From the NCBI GenBank assembly GCA_963921795.1, contig OY997639.1:62342894-62406893 (forward strand): DNA of 64,000 nt, in the 5' to 3' direction. Under the pieces are notes generated by a model. The model searched no databases. It worked only from the letters and a program-made list of their open reading frames with translations, and was not told the DNA's origin. The position numbers were made by a program, and so were the translations under genes. Shown piece by piece: positions 1 through 35,166 of this stretch (position 1 is the first letter of the stretch; each line of letters opens with the position of its first letter). Source of the stretch: Nannobrachium achirus. Lineage: Eukaryota > Chordata > Actinopteri > Myctophiformes > Myctophidae.

Positions 1-1009
1 TAACATTTTCTCACTGAATAATTTTAGACAAGGACATAATTGTTTCTTCTAACACTGTCTACTTTTCTTTTTTCAGTTAGAAAAAACTATAATGCAGTAA
101 ATGCACTAAAAACATGGCCTAATAAGCCAAAATGAGTGTGGGTGAAAGCCTGGCTAGTCAACAGAGACCACAGCAGTACTATAGATAAGGGTGCCTGGCA
201 AGAAATCGGACATTGTCATTAATGGAAACATTAATGATCAGTGCAAATAAAAACAAAGTCATTTTGTCCAATTAGGTGATGAGCCATGTTGTAGAGTCAT
301 TCACATGAAATATCAACAGTCATTACCGTTAGTTTGACATTGCCACATGGCATGTTATCAATGCTTTGACTGTTGCATGAAACTAGTTTCACTAGTTGAG
401 ATGTTTGCAACTGTTGCAGTTGAGTTTCAAACTAGAAAGATGCAATTGGAAATTGCAAGTGTGTTTGACGAGAATTTCAAAAATGAATTTCGTCTTACCA
501 TTTGAATTTTCCCCATTCAAGTCAATAAATGAATGGCCATTTATGGAGATCTCTGTGTCAATCCTTGTCCCTTTTATGCCCATATATGGAGATCCCTGAT
601 GTCATCAATATTAAGCCCATATCTTGGAAAGCCCATATATGGACATACTGTGTCAGTCTCATGTGGTCTATGATGTCAGCCATCTCCATATTATGGGGAA
701 AGTTTATTTTTTGATTAAAGTCAAAAGAGAAAATGAATTCACGAATATATTTATATAAATTAAGCTATATAATGTATATCTTAGCAAAATGCACGCATGC
801 ACTTCCCGATGAAGCCAGTCTATTTGACATATGGCCCAAGTGCGTGCCACCAAAACTGTGGGAGGAGTAGCGCGGCAAAATAAAAAAAGGTTTACTTAGG
901 ACGATGGAAGATGGAATAAAGTCGGCCAAGTACTATAGTCTGGTTGTCCCTGTAGGGCAACCACACTAACAAGTTTCAGCTTTCAAGTGTGTTTCAGAGA
1001 TCTTTACAC

Positions 1010-1401
1010 CAGTGTTTCTCAACTTTTTTTTTGCATGGGCACACTTTTCATGTCCCAAGAATCCTTGCGCACACCAACATAATACGGGGGCGTAAATATT
1101 GTCACTGTCGGGAAGAAACCTTGTATATCCAAGTTTCAAATTTGTACTTTTCCTCGCAAAGTAAAGCCCTGCTTCATCTTACAAGGCTGTCGCACAACAG
1201 TAGTGAAAACAGCAGATCTACAAGCACACAACGCCTTGTGGTGCGAGGCATTGTGTGCTTGTAGATCGGCTGTTTTCACTAGTTTAAATCATTTTTAAAA
1301 TGACAAATACAATACTGTCTTTCAAGCAGTTTCAAGGGGCACACTTGACCCTTCTCAGGGGCACACCAAAGGTCCCCAGGCACAGTGGTTGAGAAACACT
1401 G
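1010..1401. mobile_element. hAT-like MITE with central palindrome
   Basis: Terminal inverted repeats CAGTGTTTCTCAAC (1010-1023) and GTTGAGAAACACTG (1388-1401). Flanking octamers CTTTACAC and CACTACAC agree at six of eight positions, suggesting a decayed 8-bp duplication. The centre is a near-perfect palindrome at 1202-1280. A broken relative in opposite orientation lies at about 12170-12420. Non-coding. Confidence 0.8.
1202..1280. repeat. Recurrent hairpin (AGCAGATCTACAAGC type)
   Basis: Long palindrome: AGTGAAAACAGCAGATCTAC on the left pairs with the inverse at the right, around a GC-containing loop. It sits in the middle of the 1010-1401 element. Confidence 0.85.
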
Positions 1402-2023
1402 CACTACACTATACTGAAATGCAACTTTGTTCACTTTCAACTAAAAAGGGAACAAAGGGCATTGGCAGTACAGCATGTTCCTAACATGTCTTTTGGTGTG
1501 GGAGCAAACTGGAGCAGCGGGACGAAACCCCCGTGAACATGCAAAAAGAAAGAAACGAGGACCATCTTGATGTGCGGCAACAAGACAGCACCGAGCCACA
1601 GCACCAATCACCTCGTACCATTATTATCCCTGGCAGTGGGAATGAGAGACTTTTTTAACGACGTGGCAGAGAGAAGGCTAGCCAGGAGGCACGGTTATTC
1701 ATTTCTAAGGAAGCGTTGCCTACTATACACAATGAATGACATCTCCTTACTCTGTGTTTAACAGTTAGCAACCAAGTAGATCATTACATTTTACAGCACT
1801 GTAAAATAACCTGAGATACAGACAGCAAGACAGGTGGCTGAGGTAAGAAACTCTTAAGAAATGGTTGAGGCGAGACCCAGAGACAGGTGGTGGAGGTGAG
1901 ATGGAAGGAAACAGTGAGAGATACAGCTCAGAATAGAGAGACCGCTGACGTAAAGCACTGAGTGAAAGATACGCTTCAGGGAGAGACGCAGAGAAAGATC
2001 AACGGTTGATATGAGACACTGAC

Positions 2024-20694
<18,671 letters not shown>

Positions 20695-20760
20695 CTTTCG
20701 TGTGGGCGGAACTGGAAGTGGCTCCTAGCGGTGATTCAGCGGTGATGATGTGATCTACAA
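20695..20760 (-). promoter_or_regulatory. lpcat3: lpcat3 5' UTR / proximal promoter
   Basis: Just upstream of the lpcat3 ATG on the minus strand. GC-richer than its surroundings, with no TATA box visible. The transcription start cannot be fixed from sequence. Confidence 0.4.
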
Positions 20761-20950
20761 ACTGACACTGACACACTTATATCTGCCCCCCTGCTGCTGG
20801 CTTGAAACGTCCAGCCCCTCTCCACCCCGATGTACACACCGTCGTACGACGATGTATAATTGGCCTTCTTTATTTGCCACCTTTCTATATTCTGTCTATG
20901 TGTTTTTGTTTGCTTTCAACAACAGAAATGAGAACATGAAATGTTGATCC

Positions 20951-21350
20951 TGCAGCCTCTGAATACAATTTGTTCAACAGCTATTTAATGATCCTTTTCA
21001 ACAACTTTATCCCAGTTTGTGACGGCTCACTCACTGTCATAAAGGCATAAATGAGAGAGCGTAGTAGAGTGTCAACCTGGATGACCGGTATAATGTCGCC
21101 CTCTAGTGGCGAGATTTATAAGTGACGTTTTATATTTCAGGGTTACAAAAAATTGAAAATGCAGGCTCTGAGGGAAATTAACTGATGTTCGTGTAACAAC
21201 TATCTAATTATCTAAAATTAAAATATAAACCTTTTATCCCAGACTGTGACCACTCACTTACTGCCAAATATAGAGCTTGGGACAGGGTAGGATTATGGCC
21301 GGTGAAATGTCTCCCTCCAGTGGCAAAATTAATAAATAACATCTAAAGAT
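20951..21350. repeat. Diverged direct duplication of about 190 bp
   Basis: Two head-to-tail copies share, in order, a GCAG(C/G)CTCTGA start, TTTATCCCAG(T/A)(T/C)TGTGAC, CTCACT(C/T)ACTG, ATGACCGGT- or ATGGCCGGT-like words and (T/C)CT(A/C)(C/G)AGTGGC. They lie outside lpcat3 in intergenic DNA. Confidence 0.55.
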
Positions 21351-22455
21351 TAGCTCTATGCAGAATGTTTTGTTTATTCATTGTTATGTAAGTGTCTTAC
21401 TGTGTCTGTCCAATCATGTGTACTAGAACGAGCAGCATACTGGTGCACTTTTAACAACATGTTCTTAAAAGAAATAGCGAGTGAAACTGTGAGTGGTGGT
21501 GCGGTGGACAGGACTATAGTGGTACAAGTTCTTCATTTTAAGGTAATATTCTTCTTCTTCAAGTAGTACTGAACTGCGAGTAACATTAACAACATATATT
21601 TGTATAAACTATTGACATATTATTTTGTTTGAACATCAAGAGGGGGCTTCTAATTATTAGAAACCTGCTAGAGAAATACTAAAAGAGTAAAATTCCTATT
21701 AGATAGCCGTCTCGGTAGCGTTATACACATATTTCAGTACAGATCTTACTGACGGTGCTGAATACCGTAATTCTTCCCTTTTTGTACATTAAAAAGGTAA
21801 TCTCAAAGATAAAACATTAATAACTGCAGAATCACGATTCTGTCACGTATAAGATGATCCCTACTGGGATTCCTTTAGAAAATAAATTGTTAAACCGAAA
21901 TGCATGCTGGGTATGGTAAATAGTACCGCTTCTCCTCCAATCGTAGTGCACATTTGGACGAGGAGGTGGGAAGACAAGGTAGGCTTTCCGTTGTACCTGG
22001 AAAGTATGAAGGTATTAATGTGTGATTTGTTTTGCACTGGCAATATACACGTATGTTTTTTTTTTCATGCCAATACAGTCCCTTGGAAGTTGGAATACAA
22101 CATTATGATTAAAGTGTGAGCCAGTCTCTAGATTCCGTCTTCTGTATCCGTATGCACGCACCATGATTTCCGTATCCGCTCTAGACCCAGACCAGCAACC
22201 GGCTTGGATTTTCTTTTCTTCAATTTTTTCATCCAGACCTGATTTACACTTCAGCCTCAGCCATAGCAACTAGTCGACACTTTCTCTCTTATTTCAGAGC
22301 TCTAAATTTGCTACAGAAATCATGTTTTCTCAGTAACGTCTTATTTTCTTTTATAGTTTATCATCATCATCATCATCATTATAGTTTTGTTTTTTTATTG
22401 CTTAATTTATTTGTAGCTATTCTTTTTTTTATGTCTGTATGTGCCTACTTTAGGG
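21351..22455. other. Intergenic, nothing recognised
   Basis: AT-rich intergenic DNA with a short (ATC)n at 22362-22378. I see no gene. Confidence 0.5.
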
Positions 22456-22630
22456 GTGCATCTCTCCACTCCGACATGTCTCCTTTCCGACATGTCTCCA
22501 TTCCGACACTAACCCTATCTCTACCCCTACCCTAAACCTTAGGCCCATGGGGAGTGTCGCCACTCCGACAATAAGAAGTCCATTTCGGAGTGGCGACATG
22601 TCGGAATGGAGAGAGCCTCCCCTACTTTAG
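22456..22630. repeat. Palindromic TCCGACATGTC repeat
   Basis: ACTCCGACATGTCTCC and CATTCCGACA at the left return inverted as GGAGTGGCGACATGTCGGAA at the right. The middle is CCTAACCC-like. A small non-coding inverted-repeat element. Confidence 0.65.
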
Positions 22631-22744
22631 TTTGTTAACAGTAGTGTTATACTAAAAGGATAACACAAAAATCCCCAGGGTTCTTGTTTCCATTGTGGTC
22701 CATTGTACTCCATTCATAATACCTTTTTAATTTATAAATACATA

Positions 22745-22961
22745 TAGAGGGTATGGGCGTGATATCATGATCATCATAATCCGAAGTAATGCAGGAACGC
22801 CTACTGAGTGGCAAAAACTACTTTCTGGCCTTGACAGCCCATACATCCAAACAGAAAAGTCCTATCTGAATGCATTAAACAACACTAAATGACGTTCCAC
22901 CACCACTCACTTCGCCACTCAATTTGTCATTCATTCACTTTATGCATGCGCATACCCTCTA
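22745..22961. mobile_element. MITE with TAGAGGGTATG termini, copy 1
   Basis: The left end TAGAGGGTATGGGC and right end GCGCATACCCTCTA are inverted. Internal CACTCAATTTG and CACTTTATGCATGC words recur in the copy at 34358-34551. The start and end dinucleotides TA would fit a Tc1/mariner-type target, but this is unproven. Confidence 0.75.
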
Positions 22962-23039
22962 TTGGATGGGAAATTTGTAGCATCATATTTACTGGTGAAC
23001 GGGGGGCAGATGATGCTAGGCTACTATAGGTGCTCAATA

Positions 23040-24445
23040 GGCCTATTTTAAGGTCAGACATTCTTTTAGTTAGGGGCCAAGCAGAAAGTGCTGATCGGGT
23101 GCACCTGCACCGTGAAACTCTGTTTTATTCTTCCGCCAGTTTTTGCAACCGTGCAGTAGTGTTTTATGAAACTCAGCAATATGGTAGAGGGATATGCCAA
23201 AAGACAAAAACACTTGATTGTATTAGTTGGTTAGGAGTTGTTAGTTATATTATGGACAGAGGAAGTTGCCTTCTCGACGGACACTATAAATGTGACACTT
23301 CCCTTGCCCCCAGCATGCAACGCTGATGAAGGCTTTACGCCGAAACGCGTCCGTTTGTTGCTGCTCTGCAGCTTACCATGCCGATCTTATAAAATAAAAA
23401 AGTGCCTTAAAAGGAGTGCTGGTGTTCTCTTTGAGAATCTTCTTTGAAAAGACAAAAACACTTCACATTCATTGGCCAAAGGTTGGTGGCGGCGCTATAG
23501 CACTTGGTATAACTCGTGCCCTGTTTGACCTACAGCCGTGAAACTCCAATACATATATGTGTGTCTCCCATAGACTGTAAAAAGAATATGGACGAAGCGA
23601 AGCCATTGCTTTCAATGCTGCGAAAATGACGTTTTTTTTGTCCCTTGTATGGGTGTCGCCATCATTGTTTGAAAGGTACCCCAGGAATCATAAGGAATGC
23701 TATTGGCTGCCAACGGTCACGTGGAACCGCAAGGATACATGGGAGAATGTGGTCGGAGCCTCCCGAAATACAGTACACGAAGAAGAACACAGCCGGCTGG
23801 TATCAGCTTAGTTGGCCACTCCCCCCGCAAATTTATCATCAAGTTTAACATAAATGGGATCATATTTGCTCAAAACGCATATCATGGTGATTGAAAGGGA
23901 GTTTTTCACTAGCGACAGGAACCATAAAGTATTTATGACAACGTTTATTAAGGTTAGAAAATCAAAGGGGAAAACGAATAGGGTCCAATGTAGACAAATT
24001 CTTTTTGGTACCTCGCGGGGGGAAAACAGCGCAACTAGCGGCCAAACATAGGACGTTTTAGTTCCGTATTGGATTCGTTTTAAATCGGCGGAACTATGCC
24101 CCTGGTGTCTCCTCATGGGGAACAAATGTGTGACCTATGACCTCTGACCTTTAGATCTCCCACCATTTTCGATAATGTGAAAAACTGTTAAAATCTATCT
24201 CCTCCTGGGAGACCTCCATGTGCAGGAAACGTACACATGAATTTTGGACCAATACCAACAAAACATCATGTTGAACTGTGGTTAAGTTAAAAAATGATCG
24301 AAGCTTTTATATGAGCCAATGAATATTGCAGTTTTCCCCAAGTTATGCCCCTAACACATATGCACACTTACATTTTTATGAAACTTGGCATATGGTAGAG
24401 GGTTATGCTAACTTTAAACAGGCATAAGTCAGGCCTTGTTTGGCC
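23040..24445. other. Intergenic repeats, retroelement-like tail
   Basis: CGCTGATGAAGGCTTTACGC and CCGAAACGCGTC at 23321-23350 resemble a 3' motif common in fish retroelements. ATATGGTAGAGGGATATGCC at 23179 recurs as a variant at about 24390. No coding region is evident. Confidence 0.4.
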
Positions 24446-24450
24446 TAAAG

Positions 24451-24971
24451 CATACATGGGCAACTGGCGGCCCCCGGGGGCCACATGCGGCCCCCACCTT
24501 CACTTAATGCAGTCAGCAGGTTAATACTGGAATACTGATATATTATTGATTTCAGCTGTTATAATTCCAACCATGACCTGCTTTAATTCTGTCTTAGTAG
24601 CTTAATGACTAGTAGTATTAAAATGTATTTATTTTATGTCCAAGTCCAATGTAGGTATTTGTATTTAGGTTCATAAAGTTAACATGGGTATATAACTAAA
24701 TGCGTTTATCAAACTTTTACATTTCAGGATTCCAATACAAAAATAACAAAAAATAATTCAGGATTCCAATTCAAAAGAAGCAAAAATAGCAGATCTACAA
24801 GCTCAAAACGCATCGCGTTGCGATGCGTTTTGAGCTTGTATCTGCTATTTTTGCTTCTTTTGTATGAGATACTAGAAAGTGACAAAGTAGGACGTAGCAA
24901 TATGCAATGTGGCCCTCTGGAGTGAAGGTGGAAATAGTGGCCCTCGCCATCATCAAAGTTGCCCATCCCTG
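24451..24971. mobile_element. hAT-like MITE with perfect TSD and central hairpin
   Basis: Left end CATACATGGGCAACTGGCGG; right end AAGTTGCCCATCCCTG. The flanking octamer GCCTAAAG is identical at 24443-24450 and 24972-24979. A 94-bp palindrome lies at 24769-24862. Confidence 0.88.
24769..24862. repeat. Recurrent hairpin, longest copy
   Basis: AAAAGAAGCAAAAATAGCAG at the left is inverted at the right as CTGCTATTTTTGCTTCTTTT. The inner stem is GCTCAAAACGCATCGC / GCGATGCGTTTTGAGC. Confidence 0.88.
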
Positions 24972-25073
24972 GCCTAAAGCCATGCAGCTTACACATGTGC
25001 CTTGAGACTCATGAGGAACACATCTGTCTGCCGCTGTTAGATTTTCCACCATTTTGAACTGTTTGAAAAACAC

Positions 25074-25451
25074 TTAAAGGTACACTAGGTAACTTTAAGA
25101 CTATTTTTAATATGTATATAAATATTTTAGTAGTCATTTCCCTTTTCCTCTTTGAACTTCATAGGGGTTGTGCACTGAGTTGATTGTTCAAAGACAGCTA
25201 CCGGTACATGTTTGATGCCTGTCAGAGAGGGGCGGGAGAGGGGGCCCCCTCACAGACTCACAGGTTTGAATGCCAACTTCAACAGTGGAACAGAAGCAAA
25301 ATACAGCCAGGGGGATGTGTCTTTCTGCAATTAAGGAAACACCCCAGCACAATAATTTAGTGGCTGATAAAGGTAATGACTGATAAAAAATATATACCGG
25401 TATACATACATATATTAAAAATGTCTTAAAGTTACCAAGTGTACCTTTAAA
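25074..25451. mobile_element. MITE with TTAAAGGTACACT termini
   Basis: TTAAAGGTACACTAGGTAAC at the left and GTTACCAAGTGTACCTTTAA at the right form about 28 bp of inverted terminus. The interior is non-coding. No clear target duplication is seen. Confidence 0.78.
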
Positions 25452-25779
25452 CCCATTTTTCTGGTGGATTTTTGAACTATTTGCGTGACACATTCTACTT
25501 CTACAGACAAACTATGGACCATGAACCATGAACACACGGACATGCACACACCTAAACATGCAGATGTAATATGAATATGAATATAAAGTCAGCTGAGGCA
25601 GCCGTTTTATTGGTTGTTGGTTCAGGCGATATCACAACCAATCGGTGGACAGGGTCTGTCTCGAAAAAAAAAAACCCGAACTAAATCAATTGATAAAAAC
25701 CAAATCCTAGTTTTCGAAGTGAGGGGACTTTCCCACAGTCCCCCTCCACTACACCTCTGGCTCCAGACCTCCAGCTCAA

Positions 25780-26045
25780 TGGTATAAGAGTGGAAGCCTG
25801 TGAGTCCGAAGGTCAAGGGTTCGATTCCTGTCCCCTGTCAAGGGTTCGATTCCTGTTCATGTACCGGTATGGCATTCTTATTGCCCTAGTTGCTCTCCTG
25901 CATGCTAGAGATGCTTATATGGACTTTATTATTATAAAAGTTGATTTAAACCAGGCTGTTGTATAACTCAATGCATAGAGTGCATACCTGCTAAAGAGAA
26001 GGTCACAGGTTCGATTCCAGGCTCTGTCCTGATGACTGCATTTTT
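25780..26045. repeat. tRNA-derived SINE pieces
   Basis: AAGGGTTCGATTCCTG occurs twice in tandem near 25815-25856. A tRNA-like block at 25957-26020 has an A-box-like TATAACTCAATGCATAGAGT and a B box GGTTCGATTCC. No intact tRNA cloverleaf is seen, so I call SINE debris. Confidence 0.55.
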
Positions 26046-26215
26046 ACAAGAGTTTTGAAATCTAAGGAACATAATCCTGCTTGGCCCCTTTCATGACTGC
26101 TTGCAGCTATGATCTTTTGAGTTTGGGAGTAGAGACCTTTAATGGGTTTTGGTAAGTCATCTATCTGTCATCAACTATCATCACCATCTAGTGGCCACAT
26201 TGAATATCTTAGGAG

Positions 26216-26217
<2 letters not shown>

Positions 26218-26306
<89 letters not shown>
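26218..26306. repeat. (CA)n microsatellite
   Basis: About 88 bp of CA, intergenic. Confidence 0.97.
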
Positions 26307-26307
<1 letters not shown>

Positions 26308-26742
26308 CTGCGGACACAGCATGTAAATATGTATAGGCTTAGGCCTAATTGTAAAACATGCCTCCATAATATTGACACCTTTGGAAACATTAGGCCATAT
26401 GCACACATATGCAACTCATAATGATTATTGTAATGCATTTCTTCTTTTGCTATTCTTTATTTATAATTTTATTGTTGCTACATTGAGGACTCAAATCCAA
26501 AGATTGTTCTCTATTTGAGATGCAAATAGAGCCATTAAAAAAAACAGAATCTTGAAAATCTATAGGCCTAGTAGACTATCCCCTGTCAAATATCGTATAG
26601 AGTTAATTGGATTGAGGTTTGACTGCTGTGTAAAGGTATTTGTTGCATGATTGTCACCAATAAAGCTGTCCATGAAAGCTAATACAGGAATGATTACAGA
26701 AATGAGGTTATATAGTTCTTACCAATAAACAATGTATTACAT

Positions 26743-26790
26743 AGATAGATAGATAGATAGATACCTTTATTATCCCAAGGGGGATAACTA
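26743..26790. repeat. (GATA)n and retroelement tail
   Basis: TAGATAGATAGATAGATA followed by CCTTTATTATCCCAAGGGGG, a 3'-tail wording common to fish non-LTR elements. A weaker copy lies at 31793-31830 in tpi1 intron 6. Confidence 0.6.
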
Positions 26791-27266
26791 ACTATTACAT
26801 AGTTATTACCCATATTTTAACATAATGTAGTCTATAGGTCTACATTTTAGAGTGATAGTCTACTGGTATGCATGCTAACCTGGGATAAAACAGCCTCTAT
26901 TAGCCTGCATGGCTTGGGAAATGCACTTTTACACACATGTAACTTGAACTTGAACTTACAAGCCTAATTTTCCTGAGGTACAACAGTGATATGTGACCGA
27001 GACAGGCTACTTTGTGCCAGGCACAGCTGAACTCATTCATAACATCATTGATACTCACATTACTCAGTGATTTGGTTATTTTGACTTCTGGTTATTTTCA
27101 ACCACCCCTCCCGAGGGAATTCTATTTGACATTTACTGAACTTCTCATGAACTTCTGCCTGCAGCCGGCTCGGTGTTGGGCGATCTTCTCTGCTTCCTTC
27201 CAAGCAAGTGACATACATGAACATGCTGGATAATAATATGCGTGATATTGATATGCCCGCTGTCTG

Positions 27267-27664
27267 GGCGTGGTTTACTGGTGCCACTAAAAAATCTCCC
27301 ATTCATTTTCCCCATAGTCTATGGGCCATAGACTTTTACAAAAAATATTTATATCATCTATTTTAAGCCTAGAATCAAGCCATCCAAGATTCTGGTGAAT
27401 CATGACATGAGATTCATGGCCATAAAACCTTTGATTCTGTGCCTGTGTGGAGGGGAAAGGAAGAATATTTATATATGATTTACTACATTTAATAAATACC
27501 ATTTTCTTTTCACAGAATCAAAGGTTTCATGGCCATGATTCACCAGGATCCTGGATGGCTTGATTCTAGGCTTAAAATAAGTGATATAAATATTTTTTTG
27601 TAAATGTCTAGGGGGGAAATTAATGGGATCTTTTTTGTGTGGCACCAGTAGCCTAAACCACGCC
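27267..27664. mobile_element. 400-bp fold-back element just upstream of tpi1
   Basis: GGCGTGGTTTACTGGTGCCA at the left is mirrored by TGGCACCAGTAGCCTAAACC at the right. The arms continue through AAGCCTAGAATCAAGCCATCC (inverse on the right, cut for length) to CCTTTGATTCTGTG / CACAGAATCAAAGG around a loop of about 70 bp. The right end is about 60 bp from the tpi1 TATA-like box. Confidence 0.88.
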
Positions 27665-27719
27665 GGGCGTGTCGTCGCAGCGCCAATAGGCGGCGCTCAG
27701 GGGCGGGGTTAGGGTTCCG

Positions 27720-32308
<4,589 letters not shown>

Positions 32309-32916
32309 GCTGGGTGCTCGTTTTTAACATCCATATTTCAGCTCCATTCAGATGCTCGGGTTCATCAGCATCATCGATCCCTCACACTCGGCACTTAGAA
32401 CTGTTCCCCTTTCATCCTTTTTTTACCCTTTTTTGTGTAATGATGTCATTTCCTGTGTTTCCCTTTTTTTAGTATTTTGTTACAAAATAAGAAGGGACAG
32501 GTTGACATGCATTGTACTGCACTGAAAGAAGAAAAAGAAAAAAGGAGTTGGTTCCACTAAAATATTGTCTGTGTGCAATACCCACATACAAGTGCTCATG
32601 CTGTAAGGGAAATCTACAGTAAATGTGTAGCTTGAGTTGGACAATACACCACAACCCATGCCTTTACTTGAAAACTTTGTGCATACAGTATCGACACACT
32701 TGTCAATCAATTTCACGTGTCTTTTTAATATACTGTAGGTGTCTCTCTCTGTGTAATTATGATGTTGACTGGCTTTTCCCCTCCCTTTAGTAAAAGTTTG
32801 TTATCCCCCTCTTTTTTGGCTTATTTTGCTGAGAAGGGGGTGTTCCATCACACGTCAATCATATTGTGTCATGGCCAACGGGTAGCTGGGCGGGAAGGCC
32901 GTAAAGAAAACATCGT

Positions 32917-32922
32917 AATAAA
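32917..32922 (+). terminator. tpi1: tpi1 polyadenylation signal AATAAA
   Basis: Canonical AATAAA about 610 bases after the tpi1 stop, in the context CGTAATAAAACTG. It is the most plausible 3' end of the transcript. Confidence 0.6.
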
Positions 32923-32929
32923 ACTGTTT

Positions 32930-34350
32930 AGAGATGGGAACAATGTCTTATGTTTTGTTTTCTGTCTCAATGTGTTCTATTGTGGAGGTAATCTAATCGT
33001 CTTGATCATTAGATTTTGTAATCATGTGCTAACACTTACCAACTGTTCTCGCACAATCGCCACCACTTCCAAATCTATTTCCCCTTAATATCTAAACCAC
33101 ATATTGTACATGTGTGTACTGTTCATTGATATTTTAATTTTGTCATGGAAGTAAATGGGGCTTGGATCGACCCGAAATCTTTCACAAATTGGAGCCATAC
33201 TGTACGTCACACAGATATGTCATATTAGACAGACATTACAGGCATTAGATTTTGTTTTACAAAAGTTAAGTTAATGTTAGGTGTTACTATACTGTACTAT
33301 ACTAATATAACTTAGACCTCTGCATAGACAAATGTGAAACCTTTGAAGCTCAAAAAACATTCAGATTGCAGATAAAACCTTATAAATCAATCTGAAAGAT
33401 TGAATAACTTATGTTATTACTAGTCACACAAGACAGAAAGGAAATGAAAATATGCTGAGGGGTATTATGACATACAGCTTACACAGAGAGAGAGAGAGAT
33501 CATTACAGGAATGAAGTCATGTTAAGACAATGCGGTGCATGGCAGTGAAGGCATCTCACTGCTATATTTATCTGTTGGACTCAAAACCACACAGCCAGAT
33601 CGTGTGACACACAGCAGCCGAGGAACACTTGTACCAGGGGAATACTCTACTGTATAGCTATGCCCATTAAGCACTCATACTGGCACTACTGTCAGTCAGA
33701 CTGTAAGCATGTCTGAGTGGCTAGTATAACACAGAACCCAAAGATGGCATTAATGAACGATAATGGTCAGACCTAGAACATAATAGAATGGCATTGACTT
33801 GGGGGTTCAATTTGCGTGGGTCTACAGCATCTGTGTTAATTAGATTGTGTATGTCTGTGTCCATAGAGGTCAAGAGAGACAGAGAGGAGGGATGTGAACA
33901 TCCTCTGAGTGAGAGAGTTGCATCATTACTCCAGGTTCATACCACAGTCAGTAGGTCTAAAGTGGTACTGAGGTGTACAGTGTGTCTATTATGCTGGCAG
34001 AAAGAAACAGGATTCTCTCAGATGCACCTGAACAGGCAGGTATTCTTTCACCAGTGTTTGGCAGATTTCTGACGGTTGATACACATACTTTCACCAACTG
34101 GAGATACAGACAGTAACAGTACATATAGCCTGGCATCTGGCAGATTCATCTGGTTTCCAGCCATTACAGGCTACCTGCAGCTGTTATGATCTGTATTATA
34201 CATAAAGAGTGCCGCTTCAGTTATTAGACATAAGGCAGCATGCCCAAATTGATATGTATACAACGTCTATGGCCAGCATCAGAAAATGTTAATGTTTTGT
34301 GACAGGGACCCCCAGAAGAGAAAATGTATGTACAAATATATAAAATAATT
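32930..34350. other. Intergenic, tpi1 to zinc-finger gene
   Basis: No gene, structured RNA or clear transposon recognised. There is a short (GA)n at 33486-33499. Confidence 0.5.
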
Positions 34351-34357
34351 ATCATAA

Positions 34358-34551
34358 TAGAGGGTATGTGCATGCATAAAGTGAATGGCAAATCGAGTGG
34401 CAAAGTGAGTTTAACGTTGTTTAGTACAATCAGAGGACTTTTCTGTTTAGATCTATGGGCTTTCAAGGCCAGAATTATTTATTTTTGCCACTCAGTAGGT
34501 GTTCCCGCATAACTTCCGGGCATGATGATGATGTCATGCGCATACCCTCTA
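34358..34551. mobile_element. MITE with TAGAGGGTATG termini, copy 2
   Basis: Left TAGAGGGTATGTGCATGCAT; right GCGCATACCCTCTA. It shares CATAAAGTGAATG and TTTTGCCACTCAGTAGG words, in inverse order, with copy 1 at 22745-22961. Confidence 0.75.
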
Positions 34552-34579
34552 TTAGATTTCCAAATACTTTTTCAAACAT

Positions 34580-34655
34580 TTTCAAAAACAGCAGCTGTAC
34601 AAGCTTGCAGCACAAAGTGACACACTGTGAGCTTGTAGTTTGGGGATTCTGTTGC
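34580..34655. repeat. Degenerate recurrent hairpin
   Basis: AACAGCAGCTGTACAAGC and GTGAGCTTGTAG arms with several mismatches. Confidence 0.5.
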
Positions 34656-35166
34656 AAGTTATTGCAAGCTGGTTGCAGTTGCAACTAGCTGCGAAGCGAA
34701 TCATTGGTGTGGCTGTGGCCTGGGCTTATACCGGTAGATTACATTTTTACATTTTAGACTTTTCTGTTATAACATCTGAATTTCCCTCCAGTTCTTAATG
34801 AACCCAGTCTAATTATCTAATCTTCTGATCTATTATTGGAATTATTGTAAAGGTCCCATCTGATATAGGCCTACAGGTGTTTGCCACAGCCACCTGACCC
34901 AGAAAAAGGACCGAAAGACTAGTTTCTAAACTCTCTAATGAACTTGATACTAAAATGCTTGGTATTTCATATGTGTGTTGTAATGTTGCCCTTCTCTCCA
35001 ATAACCCATTTCCACTCCACCCCACGAGGCGGCGATAGTGCCACACTTGCATAGCCATTCATGTCAGTGTTTACAAGCGAAGCGTGACGCGTCCACCGGA
35101 GTGGCAAGAATAAATCACGGTGCTAAACGGTGAAAGCTAACAAATTCACCCCAGAAAACGTCTAAA

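Larger units (their letters stand above)
1..2023. other. lpcat3 intron (partial), with repeats
   Basis: No exon is recognisable; the next lpcat3 exon should lie left of base 1. Bases 530-720 carry the CATATATGGAGATC repeat family that is also found at 46.7-47.4 kb. A hAT-like element follows at 1010-1401. The remainder is unremarkable AT-rich DNA. Confidence 0.6.

Noticed and set aside
989..1264. 91-codon open frame
   Set aside because: It lies inside a non-autonomous hAT-like element and its hairpin; no transposase similarity.
25780..26045. Possible tRNA genes
   Set aside because: Only B-box-like GGTTCGATTCC and a partial A box. I could not fold a full cloverleaf, so SINE remnants are the better reading.
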